From: Limnobacter sp. MED105
Lineage (GTDB): Bacteria; Pseudomonadota; Gammaproteobacteria; Burkholderiales; Burkholderiaceae_B
Length of the DNA stretch: 64,000 nt
NCBI RefSeq assembly: GCF_000170915.1
Contig: NZ_ABCT01000004.1
Location: 161,681-225,680 of the forward strand
Direction of reading: 5' to 3'
In this document: positions 9,743 through 18,722 of the stretch, one piece after another
Position numbering within the stretch: the stretch's first letter is position 1
Layout: the number at the start of each line of letters is the position of its first letter
The notes under the pieces: generated by a model
Databases searched by the model: none
Told to the model about the DNA's origin: nothing
What the model saw: the letters and a program-made list of their open reading frames with translations, nothing else
Position numbers and translations under genes: made by a program

Positions 9743-10516
9743 TTAATGCGCTTTTGAGCTCGCTTTCTGCTTGAAAGCCAACAGGCACACCACAATAAAA
9801 CCCAGCAACACGGCCGATGCGGTGTACCGGCTTAGCGCAAGACCACCCATGTCAACCGGCTTGTCAAGGTAATCGCCCACCACAGCGCCAAGGGGTCGGG
9901 TTAGCACGAAGGCAAGCCAGAACAGGGTTGTTCTGGAAACACTAGTGAAGAAATACGCACCGACGACAAGCAGCAAAAGTCCACTGAACACCATTGCACC
10001 CCCGGTATACCCCAGGCCGGCAGTATCGGCGGTCCAATCGCCCAGCGCTGTGCCCAGTGTTTGCGAGAACATTATGGTGATCCAGTAAAACATTTCTGCT
10101 TTTGGGGTGTTCACCGAACTAACAGACACCGTACCCATGGTTCGATACCAGGCAAACAGGGACACGATCAGTAAGGTGGACAAAATTGCGGTTCCACCCG
10201 CATAACCTACCCCCAAGGACCTGTCCGCAAAATCCGCAAGTGTGGTGCCCACCGTGGTGGTGGCAATAATGGTGGTCCAATACAGAAATGGGTGAAATCG
10301 ATCCGCCTTGATTTGTGCAGCGACCGCGATGAAGAAAACTACCGCGAAAATTACTGTGCCCATCAAGTAGCCCAAATTCATGGACATCGACACAGCATCG
10401 CCCCCTGTTTCACCCAGTGTGGTGGCTGCAATCTTGATTACCCAGAACAGCAAAGTCACTTCAGGTACTTTGCTCAAAGCCGCTCTGGCGGTTTCCTTCA
10501 AGTCGTGGTTTTGCAT
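9743..10516 (-). CDS. COG4705-like four-repeat membrane protein (copy 2)
   Basis: A 257-residue integral membrane protein, paralogous to the product of 2621-3400: both begin with KVPEVTLLFW and contain four repeats of the TxGxxxxD...LGxG pattern. Here the four are TTLGETGGDAV, TTVGTTLADFA, QTLGTALGDWT and RPLGAVVGDYL. The ATG at 10516 has ggag eight bases upstream; an in-frame TTG 15 bases earlier is less likely. The function is unknown. The gene lies divergently beside the manganese riboswitch and exporter gene, and copy 1 follows czcD, so both copies neighbour cation exporters. Confidence 0.8.
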   Translation of the reverse strand: MQNHDLKETARAALSKVPEVTLLFWVIKIAATTLGETGGDAVSMSMNLGYLMGTVIFAVVFFIAVAAQIKADRFHPFLYWTTIIATTTVGTTLADFADRSLGVGYAGGTAILSTLLIVSLFAWYRTMGTVSVSSVNTPKAEMFYWITIMFSQTLGTALGDWTADTAGLGYTGGAMVFSGLLLLVVGAYFFTSVSRTTLFWLAFVLTRPLGAVVGDYLDKPVDMGGLALSRYTASAVLLGFIVVCLLAFKQKASSKAH

Positions 10517-10624
10517 GCCGGTGTTCTCCAATCGATTAAATGATGGTGGACTGTTCGCTTATTTCGATTCGCCTGAAATTCACAGAATTTGGAAGTTTTT
10601 ACGATTCCGGTTAACATACCATCA

Positions 10625-10785
10625 CTCATTGGGGAGTAGCCTCCTTTTCTCGAAAAGGGCTTGCATCAACATACTTGGCCCAAAAGCCATGGTGCAAGCG
10701 GTTTCCACACTTGGCAAGACCTTTGACTGCATTTCCACCGCTTCGGCCTGGGTGGAATGTGGTCATTTGGTTCTCAAGGCCGTGG
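10625..10785 (+). promoter_or_regulatory. yybP-ykoY (Mn2+) riboswitch
   Basis: The leader of the exporter gene carries the hallmarks of the yybP-ykoY aptamer: ggggagtagcc at 10631-10641, the loop catcaacatacttggc at 10664-10679, and the closing side ttggcaagacctttgac at about 10711-10727. The family binds Mn2+ and switches on manganese exporters. The next gene is exactly such an exporter. Both conserved loops were recognised by eye and no covariance model was run. The exact 3' limit and the switching hairpin are not defined. Confidence 0.85.
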
Positions 10786-10794
10786 AATTTTGTA

Positions 10795-11373
10795 ATGGAA
10801 GCTTTTCTCGTGTCCACCGGTGTTGTTGCACTGGCTGAAATCGGTGACAAAACCCAATTGCTGGCCTTGCTTCTGGCTGCGCGTTTCAAAAAACCCATTC
10901 CTATCATTCTTGGCATTTTGTTGGCCACCCTGCTGAACCACGGCTTGGCTGGAGTAGTGGGAGGCTGGGTCACGGCGAATGTTGGTGCGCAAACTTTGAA
11001 ATGGATTTTGGGTGCGTCGTTCCTGGCGATGGCTGTGTGGGTGTTGATTCCTGACGAGATTGACGATTCTGGTTTGTCTTTCACCCGTCGGCTTGGCGTT
11101 TTTGGCACCACATTCATTGCGTTTTTTCTGGCTGAAATGGGCGACAAAACACAGGTTGCGACTGTGGCCATGGCGGCTCACTATGCCAGTGTGTTTTGGG
11201 TAGTGGTTGGCACCACGCTGGGCATGCTGATCGCCAATGTACCGGCTGTGTTGCTTGGCGACAAGCTAACCCAAAAAATTCCAGTGCGATGGGTACACAT
11301 CAGCGCCGCTATCTTGTTCGCCTTGCTGGGTGTGGCAACCCTCACAGGGCTTGGAGATCAATTTGTTTTCTGA
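10795..11373 (+). CDS. Gdt1/TMEM165 (UPF0016) manganese exporter
   Basis: A 192-residue inner-membrane protein of the UPF0016/Gdt1 family, which exports Mn2+ (MneA/MntX-like). It consists of two homologous three-helix halves, each with the signature E-x-G-D-K-T: AEIGDKTQLL near residue 14 and AEMGDKTQVA near residue 116. These acidic motifs form the cation site. I chose the ATG at 10795 because the protein then starts directly with the first helix, and because sequence upstream of it belongs to the riboswitch. Expression should rise with manganese through that riboswitch. A PAP2 phosphatase gene overlaps its 3' end. Confidence 0.9.
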   Translation: MEAFLVSTGVVALAEIGDKTQLLALLLAARFKKPIPIILGILLATLLNHGLAGVVGGWVTANVGAQTLKWILGASFLAMAVWVLIPDEIDDSGLSFTRRLGVFGTTFIAFFLAEMGDKTQVATVAMAAHYASVFWVVVGTTLGMLIANVPAVLLGDKLTQKIPVRWVHISAAILFALLGVATLTGLGDQFVF

Positions 11374-12091
11374 AAACTCACGTCCCATGCACCACTGGGC
11401 AGCTTGGACGCTGCTCGGTGTGTTCATCGTTTTTTTGAACCGCTACACCGGCTGGGATCAAGCCATTTCCAATGTATTTTTTGACCCGCAGGCAGCCAGT
11501 TTTCCACTGAAGCAAAACCAGTGGCTTAGTTTGCTGTTGCACGACGGGTTGCGCTGGCTTGCCGCGGGCATCTGGCTGGTTTTTGTTTTGCTACTTTGCT
11601 TAAAGTCTGTCAGGCAGGTCTATTGGAAAGAAATTCTTTTTATCCTGTTGGTTAGCTTGCTGGCCGCGCTGGTGGTGAGTGTGCTCAAAGCCCTGTCTTC
11701 ACACAGTTGTCCCTGGGATTTAAACCTGTATGGTGGAGCAGCCGATTATTTTCGGCTGTTTCAAAACACCCATGCTGTTGCAAACCCGGGGCCTGGAAAA
11801 TGTTTTCCCAGCGGGCATGCATCCACCGCATTCATGTGGATTGTGTTGCTGTACAGCCCAATGCCGTGGCTAAAGCGGCATCAAACGACAGTAGCCATCG
11901 TGGTGCTGTTCATGGGCGGGCTGGCCAGCGGCGTGCAAATTGCCAAAGGAGCCCACTTTACAAGTCATGTGCTTGCCACCGCGTGGCTTTGCTGGGGGGT
12001 TAGCTTGCTCGCCGTTGACGTTCGAAATACGCTTTCAAGGCATCGGTGCGCTGCGCGCACACGCCACTTTCCACCTCGAAAGTCAACATGA
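11363..12091 (+). CDS. PAP2-family phosphatase (membrane)
   Basis: A PAP2 superfamily membrane phosphatase of about 242 residues, probably acting on lipid phosphates in the inner membrane. The core motif GKCFPSGHAST is clear. The flanking motifs are the variant kind seen in one PAP2 branch: SHSCPWDLNLYGG in place of the usual K-x6-RP, and AKGAHFTSHVLAT for the third motif. The TTG start at 11363 is preferred because ggag lies six bases before it; an ATG at 11387 without a ribosome site is the alternative. The 3' end overlaps the end of the lipid A phosphoethanolamine transferase gene on the other strand by 92 bases. PAP2 genes also accompany mcr-1/eptA genes elsewhere. Confidence 0.8.
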   Translation: MFSENSRPMHHWAAWTLLGVFIVFLNRYTGWDQAISNVFFDPQAASFPLKQNQWLSLLLHDGLRWLAAGIWLVFVLLLCLKSVRQVYWKEILFILLVSLLAALVVSVLKALSSHSCPWDLNLYGGAADYFRLFQNTHAVANPGPGKCFPSGHASTAFMWIVLLYSPMPWLKRHQTTVAIVVLFMGGLASGVQIAKGAHFTSHVLATAWLCWGVSLLAVDVRNTLSRHRCAARTRHFPPRKST

Positions 12092-13625
12092 GCGAACAAA
12101 ACAAATCGTCGTGCGTGAAAGGATAATCTTTGACCAGCCTCAAGTCTTCCGTGCGGTAGTCAAAGTTTTTTCCGAACCACAATAGTGACGCCACATGGGT
12201 TTGTTCCTTGGGTGAAAACACATAAGGTGCACCGTGCAAATACATGCCCTTTTCACCCAAGGACTCACCGTGGTCGCTCACATACAGCATGGCGGTCTCA
12301 TGGCTTGCATCAAACTTTTTCAGCAATGCAATGGTTTGCGCCAAAAAATAATCGGTGTACAAGATTGCGTTGTCATAGGCGTTGTTGATTTCCTCGTCGG
12401 TACATTTTGACAATTCATTGGTTTTGCACACCGGGGTGAACCGCTCGAATTCTGGCGGGTAGCGCTTGTAGTAGGCGGGGCCATGGTTGCCCATTTGATG
12501 CAACACAATCAACAGGTCTTTGCCGGGGTGTTTGCGTATGTGTTCCTCCAGCCCAACCAGCATACCGGTGTCCCGACATTCGGAATCGCACACCGGATTG
12601 ATGGCCGGGTCGCGAAAATTCTCGTAGGGCAAACGAACAGCAACACCCTTGGAATCGGAATTGTTGTCGCGCCATAAAATTTCAACACCCTGGCGTTTCA
12701 GCACATCGAGTACATTTTCAAATTCATGCACGGTTTCGCCATCAAAGCCTTCGCGCCCAGCCAGAGAAAACATGCAGGGCACCGACACGGCGGTCGACGT
12801 GCCACATGAATTAACATTGCTCAGAGAAACCACGTCTTCTTTGCCCAGCGCTGGGTTGGTGGGCTTGGTGTAGCCATTCAGTGCAAACCGGTCAGCACGC
12901 GCCGTTTCGCCCACCACCAAAACAATCAGTTCTTTGGGGTGCTGCGGGGGTTCATCATTCAATGCAGCGTCTGGCGCAACTGCTTGCACCACCACGGGGC
13001 CAGCACTGCCTTTGATTTTGCTGCTTGCCAGGCGAATGGCCGAGTAAGTGAAGTAAGTTGGGTTGGCGTAAAAGCGCAGGCTTTTGTGTTCACGAAAAAA
13101 CGAAGCGTATTGAGAAGTAAATGGTACGATCAGCAGTACCATGCCAACCAGCAAACACAAACTGAATAGTGTTTTTGCACGTAGTTCTGTTACGAAGCCT
13201 GCAGTCTTGGGCATGCGGCGCAACACATACCAGGCAGGCAGCACACCCAGGCCCAACAGGTAAAGCAGCATGGAAGTTGAGAAAAGATCTCCTGCTTCGG
13301 AAGCATTGGTTTGCAGGGTATTTTCCAGCATGGTCTGGTCAATCACCGTGCTATAGGCCGACATGAAATACGCTGCCATGCTTGAAGCGAGCAAATAAAA
13401 GGCCAACACCCATCTAGCCGCACGTCCATGGCAAAGCCAAAGCAGCATGAAAGTGGTGGCCAGGGTAAACAACAAAAGTACCGAACTGACGAACAACAAG
13501 TTACCGTCGCTAAGCGGGTAGGCCAACAGCAACTGGCTTGCAAAGCTGCCATTGGCTACCAGCATGAGAAAAACTGAAACACCGGTGATCCAGCGGTTTT
13601 GTGCATTAAGAATGTTGTGCCACAT
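12000..13625 (-). CDS. eptA: Lipid A phosphoethanolamine transferase (EptA/MCR-like)
   Basis: A 541-residue inner-membrane enzyme that transfers phosphoethanolamine from phosphatidylethanolamine to lipid A, lowering its negative charge. Five N-terminal helices (about 1-175) precede a periplasmic sulfatase-like domain. Visible active-site parts are VVGETARADRF (metal-binding Glu240), NSCGTSTAVSVPCMFS (nucleophile Thr278) and YVSDHGESLGE (Asp-His metal ligands). WRDNNSDSKGV, HQMGNHGPAY and the paired cysteines match the EptA/MCR catalytic domain. The ATG at 13625 follows ggataa; a TTG 21 bases earlier is possible. It lies downstream of ynfA on the same strand and overlaps the PAP2 gene tail to tail. 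Confidence 0.93.
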   Translation of the reverse strand: MWHNILNAQNRWITGVSVFLMLVANGSFASQLLLAYPLSDGNLLFVSSVLLLFTLATTFMLLWLCHGRAARWVLAFYLLASSMAAYFMSAYSTVIDQTMLENTLQTNASEAGDLFSTSMLLYLLGLGVLPAWYVLRRMPKTAGFVTELRAKTLFSLCLLVGMVLLIVPFTSQYASFFREHKSLRFYANPTYFTYSAIRLASSKIKGSAGPVVVQAVAPDAALNDEPPQHPKELIVLVVGETARADRFALNGYTKPTNPALGKEDVVSLSNVNSCGTSTAVSVPCMFSLAGREGFDGETVHEFENVLDVLKRQGVEILWRDNNSDSKGVAVRLPYENFRDPAINPVCDSECRDTGMLVGLEEHIRKHPGKDLLIVLHQMGNHGPAYYKRYPPEFERFTPVCKTNELSKCTDEEINNAYDNAILYTDYFLAQTIALLKKFDASHETAMLYVSDHGESLGEKGMYLHGAPYVFSPKEQTHVASLLWFGKNFDYRTEDLRLVKDYPFTHDDLFCSLMLTFEVESGVCAQRTDALKAYFERQRRAS

Positions 13626-13693
13626 GTTTATCCAAAAAATAATCAAAAATTGGGTCAGGGATGCACTCGAGTTGATTGCGATAGTTGTTCGCG

Positions 13694-14023
13694 CTACGGG
13701 CTTGGTTGCAACATGATAACCGCCATGCCCGCCAAAGCCAGGCCTGCGCCAGCAATGTCCCAGCGGGTCAAACTGATGCCTTCAATCCAATAAAGCCAAA
13801 GCAGCGCTACTGTAATGTACATTCCGCCATAGGCGGCGTAGGTACGCCCCGCAGCCGAAGGGTGCAAAGTAAGCAACCAGGCAAACAAAACAAGAAACCC
13901 GATGGCCGGAAGCCATAACCACGGGGACCTGTCTTGTTTCAGCACCAGCCAGGGTAGATAACAACCTAGGATTTCAGAGAGGGCTGTAAGTGCAAACAGA
14001 GTGGTGAATTTAATTAGCTCCAT
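13694..14023 (-). CDS. ynfA: YnfA family (UPF0060) small membrane protein
   Basis: A 109-residue inner-membrane protein with four predicted helices. The signature of the UPF0060/YnfA family is plain: [15 protein letters not shown] near the start, [14 protein letters not shown] in the middle and [14 protein letters not shown] at the end. YnfA is related in fold to small multidrug resistance (SMR) transporters and has been linked to efflux. The gene starts 34 bases after the last gene of the metal-efflux cluster and ends 68 bases before eptA, all on one strand, so it could belong to that long transcript. Confidence 0.92.
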   Translation of the reverse strand: MELIKFTTLFALTALSEILGCYLPWLVLKQDRSPWLWLPAIGFLVLFAWLLTLHPSAAGRTYAAYGGMYITVALLWLYWIEGISLTRWDIAGAGLALAGMAVIMLQPSP

Positions 14024-14057
14024 GGCAGTACAGCCCTTATCGGTGACAATATTCGGA

Positions 14058-14450
14058 TTATTTTGATTTGAATCGAACGGTTATCCGTTTCTTGTTGGAA
14101 AACTCCACCGTGGTCAAAGCAGTAAAGGCTGAGGTTTTCAGTTCAACACCCTCACCTTGAAGCATGGTTGAATTGCCAGTTAATGCAACTTCTTTCTTTT
14201 GCCCACCATTCAACAAAATCACTTTGCCAGAGGCCTCGCTGAAGTCTACGGCCTTGCCGTGATCCATGGCGTAGAGCGAAGTGCCTTCGGGCTTTACCAC
14301 CAACTCAAACTCTATGTGATTGCTTTCAGATACGACACCGCCGTGCTTGGGCTCCATGCTGTGTATGTCTTTTCCTTGCGCAATTGCAGATACGGTATTT
14401 AAACCGAAACCCAATACCAATGCACACCACAGCAATTTGATTGATTTCAT
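14058..14450 (-). CDS. Exported protein of a metal-efflux operon
   Basis: A 130-residue periplasmic protein of unknown function. The ATG at 14450 is six bases after ggag; an ATG two codons earlier would sit directly on that site. The signal peptide [20 protein letters not shown] is clear. The mature part begins [19 protein letters not shown], with His and Met residues that could bind metal, and then forms a small beta-rich domain ([33 protein letters not shown]). Similar small proteins often end czc/cus-type operons. The frame overlaps the end of czcA slightly upstream of the chosen start. The metal-binding role is inferred. Confidence 0.75.
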   Translation of the reverse strand: MKSIKLLWCALVLGFGLNTVSAIAQGKDIHSMEPKHGGVVSESNHIEFELVVKPEGTSLYAMDHGKAVDFSEASGKVILLNGGQKKEVALTGNSTMLQGEGVELKTSAFTALTTVEFSNKKRITVRFKSK

Positions 14451-14475
14451 CTTCATCTCCATTCTGTTTAAAAAA

Positions 14476-17400
14476 TTACAATGCTTGAGCATCGGATTGC
14501 TCCATTAACCTCTCGGCATCCTTGCGCCCAAAAACCCAAAACAATGCTGGCGTTAAAAAGGTATCCAGCAAGGTTGAACTGATCAGACCAGCAAAAATTA
14601 CAACTGCAACCGGGTGCAAAATTTCGGTGCCCGGGCGCTCTGCCTCAAACAGCAATGGTGCCAAAGCAAATGCAGTGACCAGTGCCGTCATCAACACGGG
14701 ACTTAACCGTTCCATGGATCCGCGCACGATCATGGACTGGGTAAAACTCTCGTGTTCGAATCGCATCAGGTTGATGTAGTGGCTCACCTTCAAAATGCCG
14801 TTGCGAACTGAAATACCCGCAAGCGTGATAAAACCAATCAATGCAGCCACTGACAAAGGCTGTCCGGATAACCACAAGCCAAGAACTGCACCTACCATGG
14901 CCAATGGAATATTGCCCATGATGATGGCCGACAAGCGCACCGACTGATAACGGCTGTAAAGCACCGCAAACATCAGCACGAGTGAAATGATTGACAGAAA
15001 ACCGACTAAGCGTGTGGCTTCTTCCTGAGCCTCAAACTGGCCGCCCAGAGTAATGAAATAGCCTTCCGGTAAATTAGTATTTGCAACTGTGGTACGAATG
15101 TCTTCAACCACTTCGGAAAGCGCTCTGCCTTGGGCGTTGGCAGAAATCACGATTCTCCGTTTGCCATCATCACGACTTATCTGGTTGGGGCCATCACTGT
15201 CTTCAATGCTGGCCAACAAAGACAATGGAACTGCACCCAAGGGGGTCGGTATCAGCAAAGTCTTGAGTTGCTCCAAACTGCGGTCTTTTTCTGCCAGTTT
15301 CAAAACCAGGGCAAAACGCCGGTTGCCTTCAACCACCTGAGTGATTTTCTCGCCCTCAATCAAAGCCTGTAGAGAATGCAACACTTCCGATGAAGACACA
15401 CCATACCGGGATGCGGCATCGTAGTTGATCCGCACTTTGATCTCTGGTGCGAGTACCTGCTTCTCGACTTCCAGATCAACCAGCCCATCAATTGTTGACA
15501 GCTCTGCACGCAGAGTTTCAGCGGTGCCACGCAAGGTATCCAAGTCTTCCCCGAATACCTTGATCGCGATTTGCGAACGTACACCGGAAAGCATGTGATC
15601 AATGCGATGTGAAATGGGCTGCCCTACCGCAATAGCCGCCGGCAAGTTCTGGAGTCGTTCGCGTATTTCCGCTTGTAACTCCGCCATGGGGCGAGTCATG
15701 TCACCGGCAGGAATCAACCCCAAATCCAGTTCGGACACATGCACACCTTCGGCATGTTCATCCAGCTCCGCACGACCACTTCGCCGCCCAATGTGTGTAA
15801 TTTCTGGAATGTCTTTGAGCAACACTTCCGCTTGAGAGGCCAATTTCGAGGACTCTTCCAAGGTGACGCCAGGATTTAACCTCATACCGATCAGCAAGGT
15901 GCCTTCATTGAAAGGCGGAAGGAATGTTTTAGCAAAAAATGGTACTGATGCGCCTGCAACAATTACCGCAATCACACCCGCCCAAATCGCCGCTTTCGGG
16001 TTATTCAGCACTCCAGACAAGCCAACCTGATACTTGGACTTTAACCAAGCCAACACGCGAGTATCGCCATGATCAAGATCCTTGATGCCTGGCAACAGGT
16101 AATACGACAACACGGGTGTCACCGTGACAGAAACCACCAGCGATGCGAGGGTAGACACGATAAACGCAATGCCCAAGGGCACAAACAACTTGCCTTCAAT
16201 GCCAGGCAAAGCGAACAAGGGGATGAACACCAACACAATAATCACCGTGGCGTACACAATACCTGTTCTTACTTCAAGCGATGCCTTGCGCACAAGGCCC
16301 ACCAGGTCGAAAGCAACACCAGGGTGTTTCGCCCGTTGTTCCTTCAAACGGCGAAGAATATTTTCTACGTCTACCACGGCATCATCGACCAAACCACCAA
16401 TGGCAATGGCCAACCCACCCAGCGTCATGGTGTTGATGGAAAGTCCAAAATACTCAAACACCAAGGCGGTGATGAAAATAGACACAGGGATGGCAACCAG
16501 TGCGATCACGGTCGGGCGAATCGTACCCAAGAAAAAAAACAGCACTGCAGCTACAAATATCGAAGCGCCAATCAGCTTTCCTTGCAAGGTGGAAATTGAG
16601 GCCTCAATGAAACTGGCCTGTCTGAAAGTCACACGCGGTGTTTCCATTCCTTCTGGCAAGCTGCTGCCCATGGAAACCAGGGCCTCTTCAATCCTTTTGG
16701 TTAAGGCAATGGTGTCAGCGCTTGGCTGCTTTTGTACGCCCAAAATTACAGCGGGTTTGCCTTCAAACCCGGCATCACCCCGTTTAACTGCGGCCGCAAA
16801 ATCCACCTTGGCGACTTGCTTGAGCAGCACTGGCACACCGTCTTTTGAACCTACAGCCACCTTTCCAAGGTCCTCCAAAGAGGACGTTCTTCCAAGGTTT
16901 CGAATCAGGTACTCACGGCCATTAAGCGCCAAAAATCCGCCCGATGTATTGGATGCAAAACCGCTCAAGGCCTGCTGCAGGTCCTCAATGGTAATACCCA
17001 AATTAACCATCCGCTGCAAATCTGGTTGAACCTGAAACTGGCGTACTTCACCACCAATCGGGATCACCTGTGCCACGCCTTGAATCGATAACAATCGGGG
17101 GCGAAGCACCCAATCAGCATACTCGCGCACTTGCATGGGTGTGGTCTTGCTCGAATCAATCGGTATGGCGATTTGCATGATCTCGCCCATGATTGAACTG
17201 ACTGGCCCCATCACCGGTGCCACGCCTGCAGGAATGGATTCCTCCAGGCTGGAAAGCCGCTCAGATACCATTTGACGTGCCCGATAAATCTCAGTATCCC
17301 AATTGAAAGTCACGTAAATGAACGAGAGTCCGGCACTGGATACCGAGCGAATGACCTCGACACCCGGAAGACCGTTCAAAGCTGTTTCCAAAGGAAACGT

Positions 17401-17595
17401 AATTAATTGTTCGACTTCCTCCGAAGCCATACCACCGGCTTCAGTAATCACGGTCACCGTTGGTTTGTTCAGATCGGGAAATACATCAACCGGTGTTTGG
17501 GTCAGCGTATAGGCCCCATACACGGTCAAAATAAGCGCGCCGAGAAGTACCAGCAGCCGGTTCTTCAGGCTGCTGTCTAATAACATTTGAAACAT
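14476..17595 (-). CDS. czcA: Heavy-metal efflux RND permease CzcA
   Basis: A complete 1039-residue HME-RND proton/cation antiporter of the inner membrane. It has the usual plan: helix 1 at about 13-32, a large periplasmic porter loop, helices 2-6 at about 340-480, a second loop, and final helices at about 870-1030. The transmembrane-4 motif AIGGLVDDAVVDVENI carries Asp404/405, Asp409 and Glu411, the acidic set typical of pumps for divalent cations and unlike the CusA copper/silver form. It assembles with the CzcB and CzcC products encoded immediately upstream (12-base gap to czcB). Zn, Cd, Co and Pb are all possible substrates. Confidence 0.95.
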   Translation of the reverse strand: MFQMLLDSSLKNRLLVLLGALILTVYGAYTLTQTPVDVFPDLNKPTVTVITEAGGMASEEVEQLITFPLETALNGLPGVEVIRSVSSAGLSFIYVTFNWDTEIYRARQMVSERLSSLEESIPAGVAPVMGPVSSIMGEIMQIAIPIDSSKTTPMQVREYADWVLRPRLLSIQGVAQVIPIGGEVRQFQVQPDLQRMVNLGITIEDLQQALSGFASNTSGGFLALNGREYLIRNLGRTSSLEDLGKVAVGSKDGVPVLLKQVAKVDFAAAVKRGDAGFEGKPAVILGVQKQPSADTIALTKRIEEALVSMGSSLPEGMETPRVTFRQASFIEASISTLQGKLIGASIFVAAVLFFFLGTIRPTVIALVAIPVSIFITALVFEYFGLSINTMTLGGLAIAIGGLVDDAVVDVENILRRLKEQRAKHPGVAFDLVGLVRKASLEVRTGIVYATVIIVLVFIPLFALPGIEGKLFVPLGIAFIVSTLASLVVSVTVTPVLSYYLLPGIKDLDHGDTRVLAWLKSKYQVGLSGVLNNPKAAIWAGVIAVIVAGASVPFFAKTFLPPFNEGTLLIGMRLNPGVTLEESSKLASQAEVLLKDIPEITHIGRRSGRAELDEHAEGVHVSELDLGLIPAGDMTRPMAELQAEIRERLQNLPAAIAVGQPISHRIDHMLSGVRSQIAIKVFGEDLDTLRGTAETLRAELSTIDGLVDLEVEKQVLAPEIKVRINYDAASRYGVSSSEVLHSLQALIEGEKITQVVEGNRRFALVLKLAEKDRSLEQLKTLLIPTPLGAVPLSLLASIEDSDGPNQISRDDGKRRIVISANAQGRALSEVVEDIRTTVANTNLPEGYFITLGGQFEAQEEATRLVGFLSIISLVLMFAVLYSRYQSVRLSAIIMGNIPLAMVGAVLGLWLSGQPLSVAALIGFITLAGISVRNGILKVSHYINLMRFEHESFTQSMIVRGSMERLSPVLMTALVTAFALAPLLFEAERPGTEILHPVAVVIFAGLISSTLLDTFLTPALFWVFGRKDAERLMEQSDAQAL

Positions 17596-17607
17596 GTCGG
17601 CGCCCCC

Positions 17608-18720
17608 TTATCGAACCTGGTTGATCAAGGTCGAACCTTGAATCACCACGCGTTCATCACCGGTCAGACCGCTTCGTACCAAAACCTCAACGCCGTTCAA
17701 CGGCTCAGTCAACACCACCTTGGGCTCGAACAGTTCCGGTTCTTTCTTGACCCATACAATGGTTTGATTGGCAGCGTTTTTAACCACCGCAGCACTGGGT
17801 ATGGCAATACCGTCTATCTGATCTACTAGCTCCCCATATACTTTCAAAAGTTGCCCTGTCGGAAAGCGGATACTCTCAACATCGCGGGCTTCAAATACCA
17901 AAGACAGCGACTGATTTTTTACGCTGCTGGCTGCACCCACGTAATTTAGTTTTAAAGTTTTTTCACCTGCAGGAATCTGAGCGGAGGAAAACTGGGGAAC
18001 AGCGTTGGGCTCAAACCAAGTGGCTTCAATACGAACCACTTTGGGATTCACGATTTCAAACAGCACATCGCCTTCAGAAAAAACCTTGCCAGCAATAGCT
18101 GCTGTCGAAGCAACAACACCGTTTGACAAAGAACGAAGCTCCTCGCGCGAGCCAATACCGCCAGATACCGCAGACACTTGCTCACCAAGGCTATGTACCT
18201 GCGCTTGGGTGGCTTGAATTTCTTTCTTGGGTACGGTGTCAGCCAGTAGGGTTAACCGATCCAAGCGTTGTTTGGCCAACGCCAATTCAGATTTCAATTG
18301 TGACAATTGCGCCAGTTGGGCAGACTTTTCAAGGGGGGCTTGGGGGGTCTGGATAAATCCCAAAATTTGTCCTTTCGTTACCGGCTCCCCAAGTTTCGGA
18401 ACACCATTGCTGGAAGGCACAAAAAAACCTCCCAGGCTGGTTTGCACCACACCGCCCGATTGGGGATCCAGCGCCACTTGACCATTCATTTCAATTACCT
18501 TGGCCTGTGGTTTTACTTGCACAATTTGTGTTCGCAAATCCAACTGCCGTTGTGCCGGTTTTGGCAGGAACACTTCACCCGTAGCAAGTCGCTTGGGACC
18601 ATCCCCAGTGCTGGCAACGGCTGCTTCGTCGCCGTGATCGTGCCCAGGGCCCGCGTACACAGAAAGCGGCGCTGACAAGCTGAATGCCAATACAGAGAGA
18701 ACAAACTGTTTTTTCAACAT
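17608..18720 (-). CDS. czcB: RND periplasmic adaptor CzcB
   Basis: A 370-residue membrane fusion protein that links the CzcA pump to the CzcC outer-membrane channel. A signal peptide ends near VYA, followed at residues 23-33 by the metal-ligand-rich AGPGHDHGDEA. Then come a beta-barrel/lipoyl half (GQVALDPQSGGVV), a helical hairpin at about 135-175 (LAQLSQLKSELALAKQRLD), the second lipoyl half (SNGVVASTAAIAGKVFSEGD) and the C-terminal barrel. The same HDHGDEA motif opens the protein encoded just upstream. The gene lies 12 bases before czcA and 2 bases after the upstream gene, so the block is one operon. Confidence 0.93.
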   Translation of the reverse strand: MLKKQFVLSVLAFSLSAPLSVYAGPGHDHGDEAAVASTGDGPKRLATGEVFLPKPAQRQLDLRTQIVQVKPQAKVIEMNGQVALDPQSGGVVQTSLGGFFVPSSNGVPKLGEPVTKGQILGFIQTPQAPLEKSAQLAQLSQLKSELALAKQRLDRLTLLADTVPKKEIQATQAQVHSLGEQVSAVSGGIGSREELRSLSNGVVASTAAIAGKVFSEGDVLFEIVNPKVVRIEATWFEPNAVPQFSSAQIPAGEKTLKLNYVGAASSVKNQSLSLVFEARDVESIRFPTGQLLKVYGELVDQIDGIAIPSAAVVKNAANQTIVWVKKEPELFEPKVVLTEPLNGVEVLVRSGLTGDERVVIQGSTLINQVR

Positions 18721-18722
18721 GA

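Noticed and set aside
11387..11389. ATG start for the PAP2 phosphatase
   Set aside because: Not excluded, but the TTG at 11363 has ggag at the right distance whereas this ATG has no visible ribosome site, so the longer form is given.
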